A stretch of 64,000 nucleotides of DNA, taken from Eoetvoesiella caeni (GTDB taxonomy: Bacteria; Pseudomonadota; Gammaproteobacteria; Burkholderiales; Burkholderiaceae_B). The stretch spans positions 310,001-374,000 of the forward strand of contig NZ_QNRQ01000003.1 of NCBI RefSeq assembly GCF_003315175.1. The letters are read 5' to 3'. The position numbers and the translations under genes were made by a program. Below the pieces are notes generated by a model. The model ran no database searches. It was not told the DNA's origin and saw nothing but the letters and a program-made list of their open reading frames with translations. Below are positions 43,913 through 53,837 of this stretch, piece after piece; the stretch's first letter is position 1; each line of letters starts with the position of its first letter.

Positions 43913-45282
43913 GGCCGCGCGCCTGTCATGTTGCCCGCCGCCGCGCCCGCCTGCACCGGGCCGTGGCGGCCACCCGCAATGGAAGCGGAATCCAGCCGCG
44001 CCTGCCAATACGGGTGAAACAAATTGGCCAGTTCAGTGCGTTGGTCAAGCCTGCTTTCAGGACGTTCAAAAAACGTGGCGGCCGAGCTGCGCGTAACGAC
44101 AGTCAGCCCCTCGGGCCCGGGGTGCTTCAGCTCCAACGAGAAACGCAACGACGTATTGGCCTGCGTGCCGGCATCGCCGGCAATGTCGAAATAAGCGGGC
44201 AGCCCTTGTCCCGCCCAGTAAGGGCGGCTGGCAACGGCACGCGAGTTTGCCAACGGATTCGCGTCGCCTGAAATAATGTCCCATTGCGTTGCATCCTGGA
44301 CCCAGCGCCAAAAATCCTGAGCAGAAAAGTCGTCCGGCGGATTGTCTACGTGCGGCACACCCGCCGAAGACTGGCGATCGGGAGGAATCCAGCCCCAGCC
44401 CATTGGGTACTCTCGGTAATAGCAGCCTATCCAGCGGTTGGACCTCAAAGCGTGAAAAGACTGCGTATCCAGGGATTGCCAGCGCCCCGACGCATCCAGT
44501 TCGGTAGCGCCCCGCCGGCGCAGTTCGTGGCGCATCCACGGACATTCCGCGTGCACTACCCAGGGATTGCTTTGCGTGCCCTTGCGCGGCAGCAGAAATT
44601 CGTACATCTGCACGGACTGCTGGATGAAAGGCCGCAGCCATTGCTGGGCCAGGTAGCGCCGCAGATAGCCTTCCCAGTTGTCGTCCAGGACCGCAAGGTC
44701 GAACTTCGCGGATTCAGGATAATTCTGCTGCAGCACCGCCCGCACCGCGGCCATCCTGGCCTTGGGAAGGCCGTCGACGATCTCGTCCTGAACCGCGCCG
44801 AATACCTCGTGTACCACACGGTCATGCGCGGCATAGGCGTTGGCCAGGCTGCCATGCGTTGCAGCCAGTGCTTCAAACCCCGCAGCCGAACGCGCAGCCA
44901 AATAGGCCGCACCGTGCTCAGGCCCAAACAGCATGGAAATAAGATATGCGGGCGGATTACCAGCCGCAACCTGGCGCGCCTCGTGGCCGCCCAAGGCTGC
45001 CCATGAACCTAGCGTAACCAGATGGGCCATGGCTACCTGGTGCCCAACCTGGGCGCGATTAAGGTAGGACAGCATATTCAGCGCGCGCGCCTGCACCAGC
45101 GCCCCGCTGTACGCTGCCGCGTCCAGCGCATGCAATTGCCGCGCCTTGGCAGCCACCACCTGCCCGACGGCAAAATAGCGTATCAAGGCAATTGCCGCCA
45201 GGCCCGCCAGAATCATGCCCAACGCCAAGGCCTGGCCCTGTTGCCGGGATGCCAGACCCGCATGCGGCGCATAGGGCATCAT
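43909..45282 (-). CDS. TadG-like pilus-locus membrane protein
   Basis: 457 residues with the N-terminal TadG/TadE-type sequence RQQGQALALGMILAGLAAIALIRYFAVGQ, one membrane helix, then a large periplasmic domain of unknown fold with AAAYSGALVQARALNMLSYLN, typical of TadG-like proteins. There is no clear von Willebrand A domain. The start overlaps the pilin gene stop by four bases. Confidence 0.75.
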   Translation of the reverse strand: MMPYAPHAGLASRQQGQALALGMILAGLAAIALIRYFAVGQVVAAKARQLHALDAAAYSGALVQARALNMLSYLNRAQVGHQVAMAHLVTLGSWAALGGHEARQVAAGNPPAYLISMLFGPEHGAAYLAARSAAGFEALAATHGSLANAYAAHDRVVHEVFGAVQDEIVDGLPKARMAAVRAVLQQNYPESAKFDLAVLDDNWEGYLRRYLAQQWLRPFIQQSVQMYEFLLPRKGTQSNPWVVHAECPWMRHELRRRGATELDASGRWQSLDTQSFHALRSNRWIGCYYREYPMGWGWIPPDRQSSAGVPHVDNPPDDFSAQDFWRWVQDATQWDIISGDANPLANSRAVASRPYWAGQGLPAYFDIAGDAGTQANTSLRFSLELKHPGPEGLTVVTRSSAATFFERPESRLDQRTELANLFHPYWQARLDSASIAGGRHGPVQAGAAAGNMTGARP

Positions 45283-45548
45283 TGCCCGCCCCCCGCATTG
45301 CCGGTGAACGATTTAAGGCTTTTGGCCGCGGCCTGGCCGGCCGCCGCCTCGGCTGCGGTCTGTGCCATGCGCGACTGCTCGGAACCGTCTTCGCCAGCCA
45401 GCTCTTTGGCCATGGCGGCCGTTTGCGAGCGAATGACCTGGCCGAAGGTCTGGTACACGGCAATGGCGGCAACAGCCACCAACGCCACGATAATTATGTA
45501 CTCGGTCATCCCTTGACCGCGCTGTTTTATACAAGCCTTGTTCACCAC
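45279..45548 (-). CDS. Flp/TadE-type pilin
   Basis: 89 residues: a short basic leader KQRG then QGMTEYIIIVALVAVAAIAVYQTFG. The cleavage site Gly/Gln with Glu at +5 and the following hydrophobic helix are type IV prepilin features. First gene of the minus-strand tad operon; likely the major subunit. No prepilin peptidase (TadV) is encoded in the locus. The 187 bp upstream should hold the operon promoter. Confidence 0.8.
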   Translation of the reverse strand: MVNKACIKQRGQGMTEYIIIVALVAVAAIAVYQTFGQVIRSQTAAMAKELAGEDGSEQSRMAQTAAEAAAGQAAAKSLKSFTGNAGGGQ

Positions 45549-45735
45549 CGCCTCCTGAAATAATTTTCATGGCACGAGGCTTGCAGTGTGAACCTGGCTC
45601 GACCGCCCAACAATTCGCAAATGCCGAGCTGGGCGAATTTGCGCCCGAATATTGGCGCCCAGATCAACGATTATTGGCGACGGCCCAAGATGTATTCGCA
45701 TTGACTTTCATGTGCATGGCGGCAACAGCCTTGCC

Positions 45736-47160
45736 CTAATGCTTGGCCAGCACCGCTTCCAGGCGCCGAACCGATGCCATGGCTTCTTCAGCTGTTGCGA
45801 AGTTGGCGAACCCCATCAACAAGCCGCCCTGCGACGACTTGCCCAGCCGCCAGTCGCTCAAAGCCTGGACGGCTAGCCCCTGAGCCTGGGCGGCGGCGGC
45901 CACCGCTTTGTCCTTTTGACCGCCCTTCATCGTAGCCAACACGTGGATGCCGCCAGCCTGAGGCTGGACCTGCAAGCGCTTCCCTACCGTCTGCGCCAGT
46001 GCGTCGACCAGATAGCCGTGCCGCGTCTTATACAAGGTTCGCATCTTGCGCAAATGCCGGGCAAAGTGGCCCTGCTCCATGAAACTAGCCACGGCAGCTT
46101 GAGGCATTATGGAACCAGCCCCGGACAGGTGGTTTACCGTATCCCTGAACTTGCCGACTTGCGCCGTGGGCACAACCAAATAGGCCAGCCGCAAACCCGG
46201 GAACAGCACCTTGCTGAAGGTACCGGTGTAGAGCACGCGTTCATCACGGTCCAGGCTCTTCAATGCCGGCAAGGGCCTGCCTTGGTAGCGGAATTCGCTG
46301 TCGTAGTCGTCCTCCACGATCCAGGCCCCGCCAAGGCGGGCCCACTCAAGCAATTCCAGCCGCCGCTGCAATGATAATGCCGCTCCTGTCGGGCTTTGGT
46401 GCGTGGGAGTCACCACAACAAAACGCGCACGGGCGGCGCGTTGCCGGCCGATACCGACATCCAGGCCTTCTTCGTCCACCGGCACCGGTTCCAGGCGCAT
46501 CCCCGCGCGCTGCAGGAACTGGCGGGCAAAGATGTAGCCGGGATCCTCGTACCAGCCCTGGTCGCCCTTTTGCAGCAACGTACGGTACACAAGCTCCAGC
46601 GCGCCCGTATAGCCGGCCGTCACGAACACCTGGTCCGGGGAACAGACAATGCCGCGCGAAACGCCCAGATAGGAGGCAATGGCGCGTCGCAAGGGCTCGT
46701 AGCCTGCCGGATCGGGATAATTCATGGCAGCGGCTTCCAAGCTGCGCAAGCTCCTTACCGCCAGCCGCGCCCAGGTCTTACGCGGGAACGCATCCAGCGC
46801 TGGCAAGCCAAGCTGAAACGGCAACGCTGCACCAGCCACGATTTGCGGACGCGACGAAGAATGGACCGCAGGCACGGCAAGCCGGACGGGACTTGGTTCG
46901 GCAAGGCTTCCCACCCCGGGGGACACGATGGTTCCGGCAGCGCCACGTGCCGTGAAATAGCCTTCGCCTGCCAGCATTTGGTATGCGACTTCGATTGTGC
47001 CGCGCGCCAGACCTAGTTCGCTGGCCAGACTGCGCACGGACGGCACCCGATCCCCCGGACGAAGCTTGCCGCTTGTAATGGCCTCCCGGTAGCGGCGATA
47101 CAGTTGAAGATAGATCGGTGCATCCAGCTTTCGGCTCGGTTTCAACTGCTTCAGATCCAT
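45736..47160 (-). CDS. MocR/PdxR-type GntR regulator with aminotransferase domain
   Basis: 474 residues from the ATG at 47160 (MDLKQLKPSRKLDAPIYLQLYRR). The N-terminal GntR winged HTH (GDRVPSVRSLASELGLARGTIEVAYQMLAGEGY) is fused to a type I aminotransferase-like domain with the PLP lysine in GTFSKVLFPGLRL and VVTPTHQSPTGAALS. MocR proteins sense PLP or amino acids and control nearby genes. It is divergent from a GNAT gene, its probable target. Confidence 0.93.
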   Translation of the reverse strand: MDLKQLKPSRKLDAPIYLQLYRRYREAITSGKLRPGDRVPSVRSLASELGLARGTIEVAYQMLAGEGYFTARGAAGTIVSPGVGSLAEPSPVRLAVPAVHSSSRPQIVAGAALPFQLGLPALDAFPRKTWARLAVRSLRSLEAAAMNYPDPAGYEPLRRAIASYLGVSRGIVCSPDQVFVTAGYTGALELVYRTLLQKGDQGWYEDPGYIFARQFLQRAGMRLEPVPVDEEGLDVGIGRQRAARARFVVVTPTHQSPTGAALSLQRRLELLEWARLGGAWIVEDDYDSEFRYQGRPLPALKSLDRDERVLYTGTFSKVLFPGLRLAYLVVPTAQVGKFRDTVNHLSGAGSIMPQAAVASFMEQGHFARHLRKMRTLYKTRHGYLVDALAQTVGKRLQVQPQAGGIHVLATMKGGQKDKAVAAAAQAQGLAVQALSDWRLGKSSQGGLLMGFANFATAEEAMASVRRLEAVLAKH

Positions 47161-47251
47161 AAAACATGTCCCATTCATTTATGCAGTTCTTGCACCTATC
47201 AGCTAGGACATTATTCTCCTACAGTAACGGCTATGCAACAAGGACATCCAT

Positions 47252-47683
47252 ATGAGCACTTTTCAATTGCGCCCGGTCGACAGCGAGCAGGACTGCCGGG
47301 CCTGCTTCACTGTCATGCGCGAACTGCGCCCTCATCTGGCGGATGCCGATGCGTTCACCGCACAAGTGCGCCGTCAGGCCGCACAAGGATACCGCCTGCT
47401 GGCCGCTTGGCAGGACGAACAGATCAAGGGTCTGGCAGGCTATCGCGTCCAGGAGAACTTGGTGTATGGACGCTTCCTCTACGTCGATGACCTGGTGGCG
47501 GAGGCCGACGCTCGCCGTCAGGGACTGGGCGGCAAGCTGATCGACGCCATGCGCGAGCAAGCGCAGCGGCAAGGCTGTACATGCCTGGTTCTGGACACTG
47601 GCCTGGGGAATGCCCTGGGGCAACGCTTTTATTTCCGGCAAGGCCTGTTGGCCACGGCCATGCATTTCAGCCAGTCGCTATAG
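47252..47683 (+). CDS. GNAT-family N-acetyltransferase
   Basis: 143 residues with the GNAT fold: acetyl-CoA loop VAEADARRQGLGGKLIDAM and the preceding strand GRFLYVDDLVV. AAGGA precedes the ATG. It is divergent from the MocR-type regulator, which probably controls it from the 91-bp shared promoter region. Substrate unknown. Confidence 0.85.
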   Translation: MSTFQLRPVDSEQDCRACFTVMRELRPHLADADAFTAQVRRQAAQGYRLLAAWQDEQIKGLAGYRVQENLVYGRFLYVDDLVAEADARRQGLGGKLIDAMREQAQRQGCTCLVLDTGLGNALGQRFYFRQGLLATAMHFSQSL

Positions 47684-47750
47684 CCCCCAAGCGACCACCA
47701 TGGCTGTATTCATCAACTCTTCTATCCACTATTACAGACAGGACAACTTC

Positions 47751-48182
47751 ATGAGTACCCTGCGTTTATCCTACTGGACACTCTCGCCCGAGGCCTATCA
47801 AGGCTTCATCGCCACCAAAAAGGCCGTCGAAAAAAGCAGCCTTGGCAAGCAGTTGATCGATCTGGTTTGGCTGCGGATGTCACAGATCAACGGCTGCGCT
47901 TTCTGCCTGGAAATGCATACGAAGGCGCTGCGCGAAGGAGGCATGCCGGATGCCCAACTGGACGGCGTGGCAGGATGGCGCGTAAGCAGCCATTTCACGC
48001 CGCGCGAATGTGCCGCCTTGGCCTGGACGGAATCCCTGACACATGTGGATCAAACCCATGCGCCCGACGAAGAATTCGAGCCGCTCAAGATACACTTCAG
48101 CGACGTTGAAATTTCAGATCTATGCTTTGCCATTGCCTTGATGAGCGCATTCAATCGTTTGGCGATCGGGATGCGGCAATGA
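47751..48182 (+). CDS. AhpD-like carboxymuconolactone decarboxylase-family protein
   Basis: 143 residues with the redox motif GCAFCLEMH (CxxC-x3-H) and helical AhpD fold (LGKQLIDLVWLRMSQINGC). Family members act as peroxidase-linked disulphide reductases. It follows the GNAT gene by 67 bp on the same strand and probably shares its transcript. The ATG at 47751 is supported by a family-like N-terminus. Confidence 0.88.
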   Translation: MSTLRLSYWTLSPEAYQGFIATKKAVEKSSLGKQLIDLVWLRMSQINGCAFCLEMHTKALREGGMPDAQLDGVAGWRVSSHFTPRECAALAWTESLTHVDQTHAPDEEFEPLKIHFSDVEISDLCFAIALMSAFNRLAIGMRQ

Positions 48183-48204
48183 CCGGAACAGCGTATAAGT
48201 AAAA

Positions 48205-48244
48205 CACCCCAAGGCTCGAAAAGATGTTCAAGCTTTGGGGTGTC
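48205..48244. terminator. Bidirectional terminator between convergent genes
   Basis: ACACCCCAAGGCTCGA pairs with TCAAGCTTTGGGGTGT with two mismatches around an eight-base loop; TTTTA follows on the minus strand. Placed between the AhpD-like gene and the entericidin-like gene. Confidence 0.8.
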
Positions 48245-48284
48245 TTGGAACACAAGGCCGCGCCGCTGCGGCGCACTCTTGTGT

Positions 48285-48416
48285 TTACTTGGCCGATTTA
48301 CTGATAGCGTTACCAGCGTTGGAAATGTCTTCGCCCGCACCAGCCACCGTATTGGCGCAGCCGGCCAACGCAATACAACCCGCCACCGCCAACATCATCA
48401 AGACTTTAATCCGCAT
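48285..48416 (-). CDS. Entericidin-like small lipoprotein
   Basis: 43 residues: lipoprotein signal MRIKVLMMLAVAGCIALAGC with lipobox ALAGC, then NTVAGAGEDISNAGNAISKSAK, the entericidin A/B pattern. The ATG at 48416 is preceded by AAGGAGC. In enterics ecnB is a stress-induced membrane-lytic lipoprotein; here the role is uncertain. No paired ecnA-like gene is adjacent. Confidence 0.82.
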   Translation of the reverse strand: MRIKVLMMLAVAGCIALAGCANTVAGAGEDISNAGNAISKSAK

Positions 48417-48618
48417 ACGAGCTCCTTTGTACTTTATGTAATATTGATTGATACCGCACATTTGAACTTGAAAACCGGGGCCGCAAAGCCCCATTTTTAC
48501 TACGATTCAGTACTGCATAATTTACCGCAAAGATAGATCGCCAAGCTAGCGCGGAACCGATAAAGCGCCTGCTCTTGCGACGTACGCATTACCATGCGCC
48601 GCGCAAAAGCCGCCTACA

Positions 48619-49155
48619 TCATTTATTGCTGTTTGCGTAACGCTCGGCGCTGGAGACGATTTCCTGGCGTGCGGCTTCAACGCCGTCCCAGCCTTTTACT
48701 TTTACCCATTTGCCCTTTTCCAGGTCTTTATAGTGTTCGAAAAAGTGCTGGATGCGGGCCAGCTCTTCAGCCGGGAAATCTTCGTGCGATTTAATGTGGC
48801 GGTACGGAGGGTAGAGTTTATCTACCGGCACGGCCAGCAACTTGGCATCGCCGCCGGCTTCATCGTCCATTTGCAGCACGCCAACGGCGCGACAGCGAAT
48901 GACGGCGCCAACTTGAATGGGGAACGGCGCAGCAACCAGTACGTCGACGGGGTCGCCGTCGTCGGAAATGGTTTGGGGAATATAGCCGTAGTTGGCCGGG
49001 TAATGCATGGCGGTCAGCATGAAGCGGTCTACGAACACAGCGCCCGACTCTTTATCGACTTCGTACTTTACGGGGTCGGAGTTCATGGGGATTTCAATGA
49101 CCACATTGAATTCGTCCGGCAATTTGGCGCCGGCAGGCACTCGGTCTAAGCTCAT
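48619..49155 (-). CDS. ppa: Inorganic pyrophosphatase
   Basis: 178 residues, family I. Active-site residues in [22 protein letters not shown], and [10 protein letters not shown] (metal-binding Asp cluster), plus KWVKVKGW near the C-terminus. It hydrolyses pyrophosphate and drives biosynthesis. It lies downstream of hemY with 33 bp between. Confidence 0.97.
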   Translation of the reverse strand: MSLDRVPAGAKLPDEFNVVIEIPMNSDPVKYEVDKESGAVFVDRFMLTAMHYPANYGYIPQTISDDGDPVDVLVAAPFPIQVGAVIRCRAVGVLQMDDEAGGDAKLLAVPVDKLYPPYRHIKSHEDFPAEELARIQHFFEHYKDLEKGKWVKVKGWDGVEAARQEIVSSAERYANSNK

Positions 49156-49188
49156 CGTGACAACCTTGAGGAAAGTTAATGAATTGAA

Positions 49189-50676
49189 TTAGTCCCGGTC
49201 GCGCCCGTGGGGCCGATCGGAGGTTTGGGACAAATCGACGCCGGGAATGGGCGCGCTATCGAAGTATTCGTCAAATTCGGCATCGCTGCGCGGGGAAGCC
49301 ACAGGCTCCATTCCCGGGAAGGCTTGCTGATTGGCGTCGGCCTCGCTATCGAAATAGTCGGCGGCGCTGGCGGCCATGGGAGCCGTTCTTTCGATAGGTT
49401 GGGCTTCTGCCATGGTCTCCACATCGATAAGGGTGGGGTCGCCACGGGTATCGGCGGCGGGCAGCAGATTACTGGTTTGCAGCACAGGCAGCACGCCGGC
49501 CACGCTGGAGGCCAGTCGCCAGTGCTTCATTGCGTCTTCTTTACGGCCCAGGCGGTCGTACAGGTTGCCCAGCAAAGCGTGAATACGCACATCGCTGCGA
49601 ATCTTCATGCTGCGCAGCAAATAACGTTCGCCCGGTCCCCACAGCTGGCCTGTAAGGCACAAATTACCCAAGGCTGCCAGCAAGGCGGAATTATCGGGAT
49701 GCGACTTAAGCCAGGTTTCGGCCTTGTTCAACCTGCGCGCCACCTGGTCGGGCGGACACTGCGAATAAGCATTGAGCAAGCGGGTGTCGGGCTTGACATT
49801 GAGCGCCGCCTCGAGAAGTCGGCCGGCCTCTTCGTGCCGCCCCGCATCGTCGTGCAATTGCGCGGCGGCCAGGGCGATATCGGGCAAGGTTTTTTCATCG
49901 GCACGCAAATCGTTCCAGATGATCTTGAATCCGTCCAGGCCCGCAGCGCGCAAACGTGCCGCAACCGAGACTTCAACCAACTGGACGGCTTCGGCCTTGT
50001 CGATGGCGCCGCGGCGCAACAGCAAACGCGTCAATTCGTATACGCGGTCGTAGTCGTGCAACTGCCGATATGCGCGCAGCAACAGGCGCGTGGCGTTCAG
50101 ATGGCGCGAGCTGACCGTATGCAAAGGTTGCAGCAAGGCCAGGGCGTCTTGCGGACGGTTCTGGTCGAGATACATTTCAGCCGCCACGGTGGCGGCGGCT
50201 TCTTTAAGGCGCGGCTCGTTGCCGGCGGTGTTGCGCGCCACGGCAAGGGCTTCGTCGCGCCGGTCGTATTCGCCCAGATGATGCGCCGCCCTGGCCCTGG
50301 CCAAGCCGGCCAATACCTTGGTATTGGTGATGCGGGTCCGGTCCAGCAGTTTGGCCAAATCTTGTTCGGCTTCGGTGTAGCGGCCTTCAAGCACGTTGAT
50401 CCAGCCGGTTTCAAGCAGCTCGTGGTCGCGCTTCTGGGCACGCAAGCCGCGCCAGGAACGGAAGCGCTCGGGGCCCGAAACAATCCAGGCAATGATGCGC
50501 AGCACGGCATACAGCGCGACGAAGGCCGCCAGCACCAGCAGCACCGCGAAGGCAAGAGACAGCTCGATACGCCAGGGCTGCGCAATAATGAGCACATTGC
50601 CGCTATGTTCACGCAACACCACGGCCAGGCCTACCGCCAATGCCAAGACAAACAAGGTCCAGAACCATGTCCTCAT
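49189..50676 (-). CDS. hemY: HemY, TPR membrane protein of the hem cluster
   Basis: 495 residues with two N-terminal membrane helices (WFWTLFVLALAVGLAVVL; LAFAVLLVLAAFVALYAVL), the HemY_N region (ALAVARNTAGNEPRLKEAAA) and TPR repeats. This is the proteobacterial HemY of the hemCDXY cluster, not protoporphyrinogen oxidase. It is implicated in late haem/protohaem regulation. The C-terminus is Asp-rich (EFDEYFDSAP). It follows hemX by three bases. Confidence 0.92.
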   Translation of the reverse strand: MRTWFWTLFVLALAVGLAVVLREHSGNVLIIAQPWRIELSLAFAVLLVLAAFVALYAVLRIIAWIVSGPERFRSWRGLRAQKRDHELLETGWINVLEGRYTEAEQDLAKLLDRTRITNTKVLAGLARARAAHHLGEYDRRDEALAVARNTAGNEPRLKEAAATVAAEMYLDQNRPQDALALLQPLHTVSSRHLNATRLLLRAYRQLHDYDRVYELTRLLLRRGAIDKAEAVQLVEVSVAARLRAAGLDGFKIIWNDLRADEKTLPDIALAAAQLHDDAGRHEEAGRLLEAALNVKPDTRLLNAYSQCPPDQVARRLNKAETWLKSHPDNSALLAALGNLCLTGQLWGPGERYLLRSMKIRSDVRIHALLGNLYDRLGRKEDAMKHWRLASSVAGVLPVLQTSNLLPAADTRGDPTLIDVETMAEAQPIERTAPMAASAADYFDSEADANQQAFPGMEPVASPRSDAEFDEYFDSAPIPGVDLSQTSDRPHGRDRD

Positions 50677-50679
50677 TGC

Positions 50680-52032
50680 TTATTCCTGTGTGGGGGCCGT
50701 CTGGCCGTTAAGCGTTTGCCCAGGCGCAGCCTGGGGCAACGAGACAGAGCCGTCGGCGTGGGCGGCACCGCCTTCCCGTGCCTGCGGATCTTCGGACCCA
50801 GGCGCGCCATTTTCCTGGGGCGCGACGTCCAGCGACGAAGGACTGCCGGCTTGATCGCCGGCTTTGGTATTGGCTTCGCGCACAGCGTCCAGGGCCTGCA
50901 TGCTGTTATTGACTGTGGGCAGCTTTACCGCAATGGAGGTTGCGGCCAGTTGCGCAGCCAGTTTCTGGGCTTGTTGGGTCTGGACTGCCTTGGTGTCGAA
51001 ATGCGAAGCCAAGGCCTTGACCAGCACCTGCATTTCAGAATTCCAGACGGAAGGCTGGCGCATCATAAGCGCCAACTGCGCCGTCATGACGCGCAAGCGC
51101 AGGTTTTCGCGCAGTTGCCCGGCCTGATCGGGCGACAGCAGCAAAGCCGATGAATCCTGCACACGGCGTACGCTAAGCAGGCTTCCAAGGTCGTGGCGAA
51201 CCATGCTCCAGCCTTCGGCGACCCACTGGCGCGAAGCATCCAGGCTTCGGCGCCACCAGCTTGCGTTGGGATCCGCCGGTGTTGCAACAGTCGAGCCTTG
51301 CGCCATCAAGGCGGCGTCGCGCTCGGAAGTATCGACGCCAGGAGCCGCGTCGTCGGGAATCAACAGCGGCGCGCTGCCGACCAGCGCGCCAAGTTCGTCC
51401 AGCCGTGCCGACAGTTGGGCAACATCAATGGTGGACACGGCCCGCAGACGGTCGACGTCGCCATTGATGGCCTGCTGCAAGGCGGCCAGGCTTGGGCGAT
51501 TGGCGCGTGCCAACTGTGCCTGCGCGGTTTCAAGCGCCACAATGGCGTTGCCCGCGTTGCCACTTAGCGTCAATTGCTGATTCGCGATCTGAACCAGATG
51601 GTCGATGTCGTTGATGAGTACCAGGTCCGAGCCCTTGTCGGTAAGCATCTGGAAGGCTTGTTCAAGGCTGTCGACTTGAGCTTGCGCATCGCTTTGCGAA
51701 GACTTCAGGGTGTCGACGCGCGCGCTTTGGCTTTGCGCCAGTTCCAGGGCCTGCTGTGCGGTGCTTGCGGCCTGGCGGGCCGTGGCTGCGCTGCTTTGCG
51801 CTTGTTCCAGCAAAGCAGTCTGCGCCTGCTTGAAAGTTTTTTGTTGATACCACACCGCCGCGGCCAAGGCTGCCGCAATCAATAGCAGCACGACAAAAGC
51901 AATGCCCAGTATGGGGCGGCGCTTGGCCTTGACGGCCGTTGACGAAGAGCTTGGCTTGGCAGCGGAGGCCTGCTTGTTTGCGGCAGCCGGCTTGTTGTCG
52001 GCCGGCTGGGTCTCGATTTTAGATTCTGTCAT
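50680..52032 (-). CDS. hemX: HemX-family membrane protein
   Basis: 450 residues: Ala/Lys-rich cytoplasmic N-terminus, one membrane helix (RPILGIAFVVLLLIAAALAAAVWY), a coiled coil (about 95-160) and the HemX domain (LVLINDIDHLVQIANQQLTLSGN). Often mis-annotated as uroporphyrinogen methyltransferase; no SAM-binding motif is present. Part of hemC-hemD-hemX-hemY. Confidence 0.92.
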   Translation of the reverse strand: MTESKIETQPADNKPAAANKQASAAKPSSSSTAVKAKRRPILGIAFVVLLLIAAALAAAVWYQQKTFKQAQTALLEQAQSSAATARQAASTAQQALELAQSQSARVDTLKSSQSDAQAQVDSLEQAFQMLTDKGSDLVLINDIDHLVQIANQQLTLSGNAGNAIVALETAQAQLARANRPSLAALQQAINGDVDRLRAVSTIDVAQLSARLDELGALVGSAPLLIPDDAAPGVDTSERDAALMAQGSTVATPADPNASWWRRSLDASRQWVAEGWSMVRHDLGSLLSVRRVQDSSALLLSPDQAGQLRENLRLRVMTAQLALMMRQPSVWNSEMQVLVKALASHFDTKAVQTQQAQKLAAQLAATSIAVKLPTVNNSMQALDAVREANTKAGDQAGSPSSLDVAPQENGAPGSEDPQAREGGAAHADGSVSLPQAAPGQTLNGQTAPTQE

Positions 52033-52059
52033 GGCGAGATTGTAATCCTTGGCGCCTTT

Positions 52060-52875
52060 CTATAGGGAAGCAAGCGCGATAAGAGCCTGAAAAATGGCTT
52101 TGTCTTCGGGCAAGCATACTTTTACCATTGGACGGGACTTCGCGTCCAAAACGGTGCCGAGCAAAGATTGTAAACGGCTGGCGATACGCTCGTGAATGAC
52201 AACGAAGCGTGCGTTCCGCCAAAACTCCAGGCCGCCCAGGCTGGCGAGATTCTCGTTGAAAGCCTCGATGCCTTCCGAGCTGGTAAAAAGGCCGATCATG
52301 GGGCGGCCGCTTTCCAGGGCTGCCAGCAAAGCGGCCTGCTGACCCGACGGCCACATGGCCGGGCGCCGGCTGTAGACGGCATAGCGGCGCACCACGGCCC
52401 CGGTCCGTTCGAATTGTTCGCCCAGCCATTCGCGACCGCTTTCGCCCCGGACAATCAGCACCTTGTCAAACCGCCTGCCGGCGGCCCGCAGCATGGACCA
52501 CAGTGTTTCAGAGTCCTGCGGCGCCTGCAGCGGCGGATGCACCAAACCGTCCTCGCGCAATATACCGGCATCGAGCAAGGGCTTCGCGCTGGCCTGCCCC
52601 ACCGTGGCGGCCAATACCTCGGGCGGCCACGATGCCGCGGCAAACCGGCTTAGCTGTTGAAGATAAAGCGCAGCGGCGTTCGCACTGACGAAAACCACCA
52701 GGTCATAGTCTTGCGGCATCGGGAACTGCGCCGCGTCGACGGGCAATGACTGTATTTCCAGGGCGGGCAGTTCAAGCACCGGCATGCCGCGACCGCGCAA
52801 GCAAGCCGCCAAGGATTCATTGCGGCCACGCGGTCGGGTCAACACGACCAAAGGGCTCATGGCTGGCTCAGGCAT
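52060..52875 (-). CDS. hemD: Uroporphyrinogen-III synthase
   Basis: 271 residues (or 266 from the alternative ATG at 52860, MSPLVVLTRPRGRN). HemD fold with VVFVSANAAALYLQQL in the N-terminal half and LIVRGESGREWL, GLFTSSEGIEAF in the C-terminal half. Cyclises hydroxymethylbilane. It lies seven bases after hemC. Confidence 0.93.
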   Translation of the reverse strand: MPEPAMSPLVVLTRPRGRNESLAACLRGRGMPVLELPALEIQSLPVDAAQFPMPQDYDLVVFVSANAAALYLQQLSRFAAASWPPEVLAATVGQASAKPLLDAGILREDGLVHPPLQAPQDSETLWSMLRAAGRRFDKVLIVRGESGREWLGEQFERTGAVVRRYAVYSRRPAMWPSGQQAALLAALESGRPMIGLFTSSEGIEAFNENLASLGGLEFWRNARFVVIHERIASRLQSLLGTVLDAKSRPMVKVCLPEDKAIFQALIALASL

Positions 52876-52881
52876 GTCAGC

Positions 52882-53832
52882 CTAAGATTCAGGGGTATTT
52901 GCCGCGCCGAGCTTGGCCAAAATGGCGGTGGCCCCGTTATCGAGCAACTCTTTGGCTACGCCTTCGCCCAATTGGCGGGCGGCGGAAACAGGACCCGAAG
53001 CTTGGGCCCGCAAAATCAAGGACCCATCTGGCTCGGCCACCAGGGCGCGAATCTGCAGTTCGGAACCGCTTATCGTCGCGTAAGCCGCCAGCGGGACCTG
53101 ACACGATCCGCCCAGGACACGCGAGACGGCGCGTTCGGCCAAGGTGCACGCGGCAGCGTCGGCATTGCCCAAGGGCGCCAGCCATTCGTGCATGTCGCTG
53201 CGCGTAAGCAGCACCTCAATGCCCAATGCGCCCTGTCCCGCCGCCGGCAGGCTTTGTTCGACGGGGATATAAGCGCGGATACGTTCGGACAGACCCAGGC
53301 GGCCAAGGCCTGCGGCAGCCAGGATAATGGCGGCATACTCTTTGCGGTCGAGCTTGGCCAGCCGCGTATCCAGATTGCCGCGCAGCGGCTCGACCTGCAA
53401 TTGTGGATAAAGCGTTCGAATCTGCGCTTCGCGGCGCAAGCTGGAAGTACCCACCACCGCACCGGCGGGCAATTGTTCAAGCGAGTCGAAGTCGTTGGAC
53501 ACAAAAGCGTCGCGGGGATCTTCGCGTTCCAGGATCACAGCCAGCGAAAAAGGGTCCTGCAAGTCGACGGGCACATCTTTAAGCGAATGCACGGCAAGGT
53601 CGGCCCGGCCATCGAGCAGCGCGGTTTCAAGTTCTTTGACGAACAGGCCTTTGCCGCCCACTTTGGACAGGCTGCGATCCAGGATCTGATCGCCGCGCGT
53701 CGTCATGGTCAGCAGGCTGACATCGCAGGCCGGGAACAAGGCCTTGAGGCGATCGCGCACATGTTCGGCTTGCCACAAAGCCAGCCGGCTGGCACGCGTA
53801 GCGATAACCAGCCTGGTTGGTACAGTAGACAT
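52882..53832 (-). CDS. hemC: Hydroxymethylbilane synthase (porphobilinogen deaminase)
   Basis: 316 residues: [17 protein letters not shown] at the N-terminus, [28 protein letters not shown], and the dipyrromethane cofactor Cys in [13 protein letters not shown]. Converts porphobilinogen to hydroxymethylbilane. First gene of the haem cluster; its promoter must lie in or before the small ORF upstream. Confidence 0.96.
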   Translation of the reverse strand: MSTVPTRLVIATRASRLALWQAEHVRDRLKALFPACDVSLLTMTTRGDQILDRSLSKVGGKGLFVKELETALLDGRADLAVHSLKDVPVDLQDPFSLAVILEREDPRDAFVSNDFDSLEQLPAGAVVGTSSLRREAQIRTLYPQLQVEPLRGNLDTRLAKLDRKEYAAIILAAAGLGRLGLSERIRAYIPVEQSLPAAGQGALGIEVLLTRSDMHEWLAPLGNADAAACTLAERAVSRVLGGSCQVPLAAYATISGSELQIRALVAEPDGSLILRAQASGPVSAARQLGEGVAKELLDNGATAILAKLGAANTPES

Positions 53833-53837
53833 ACTTC

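Noticed and set aside
49207-51153. 648-residue plus-strand ORF
   Set aside because: Antisense to hemY and hemX; low-complexity shadow frame.
50680-52032. Reading hemX as uroporphyrinogen-III C-methyltransferase
   Set aside because: The protein has a membrane helix and coiled coil but no SAM-binding methylase motifs, so the enzymatic name is a common mis-annotation.
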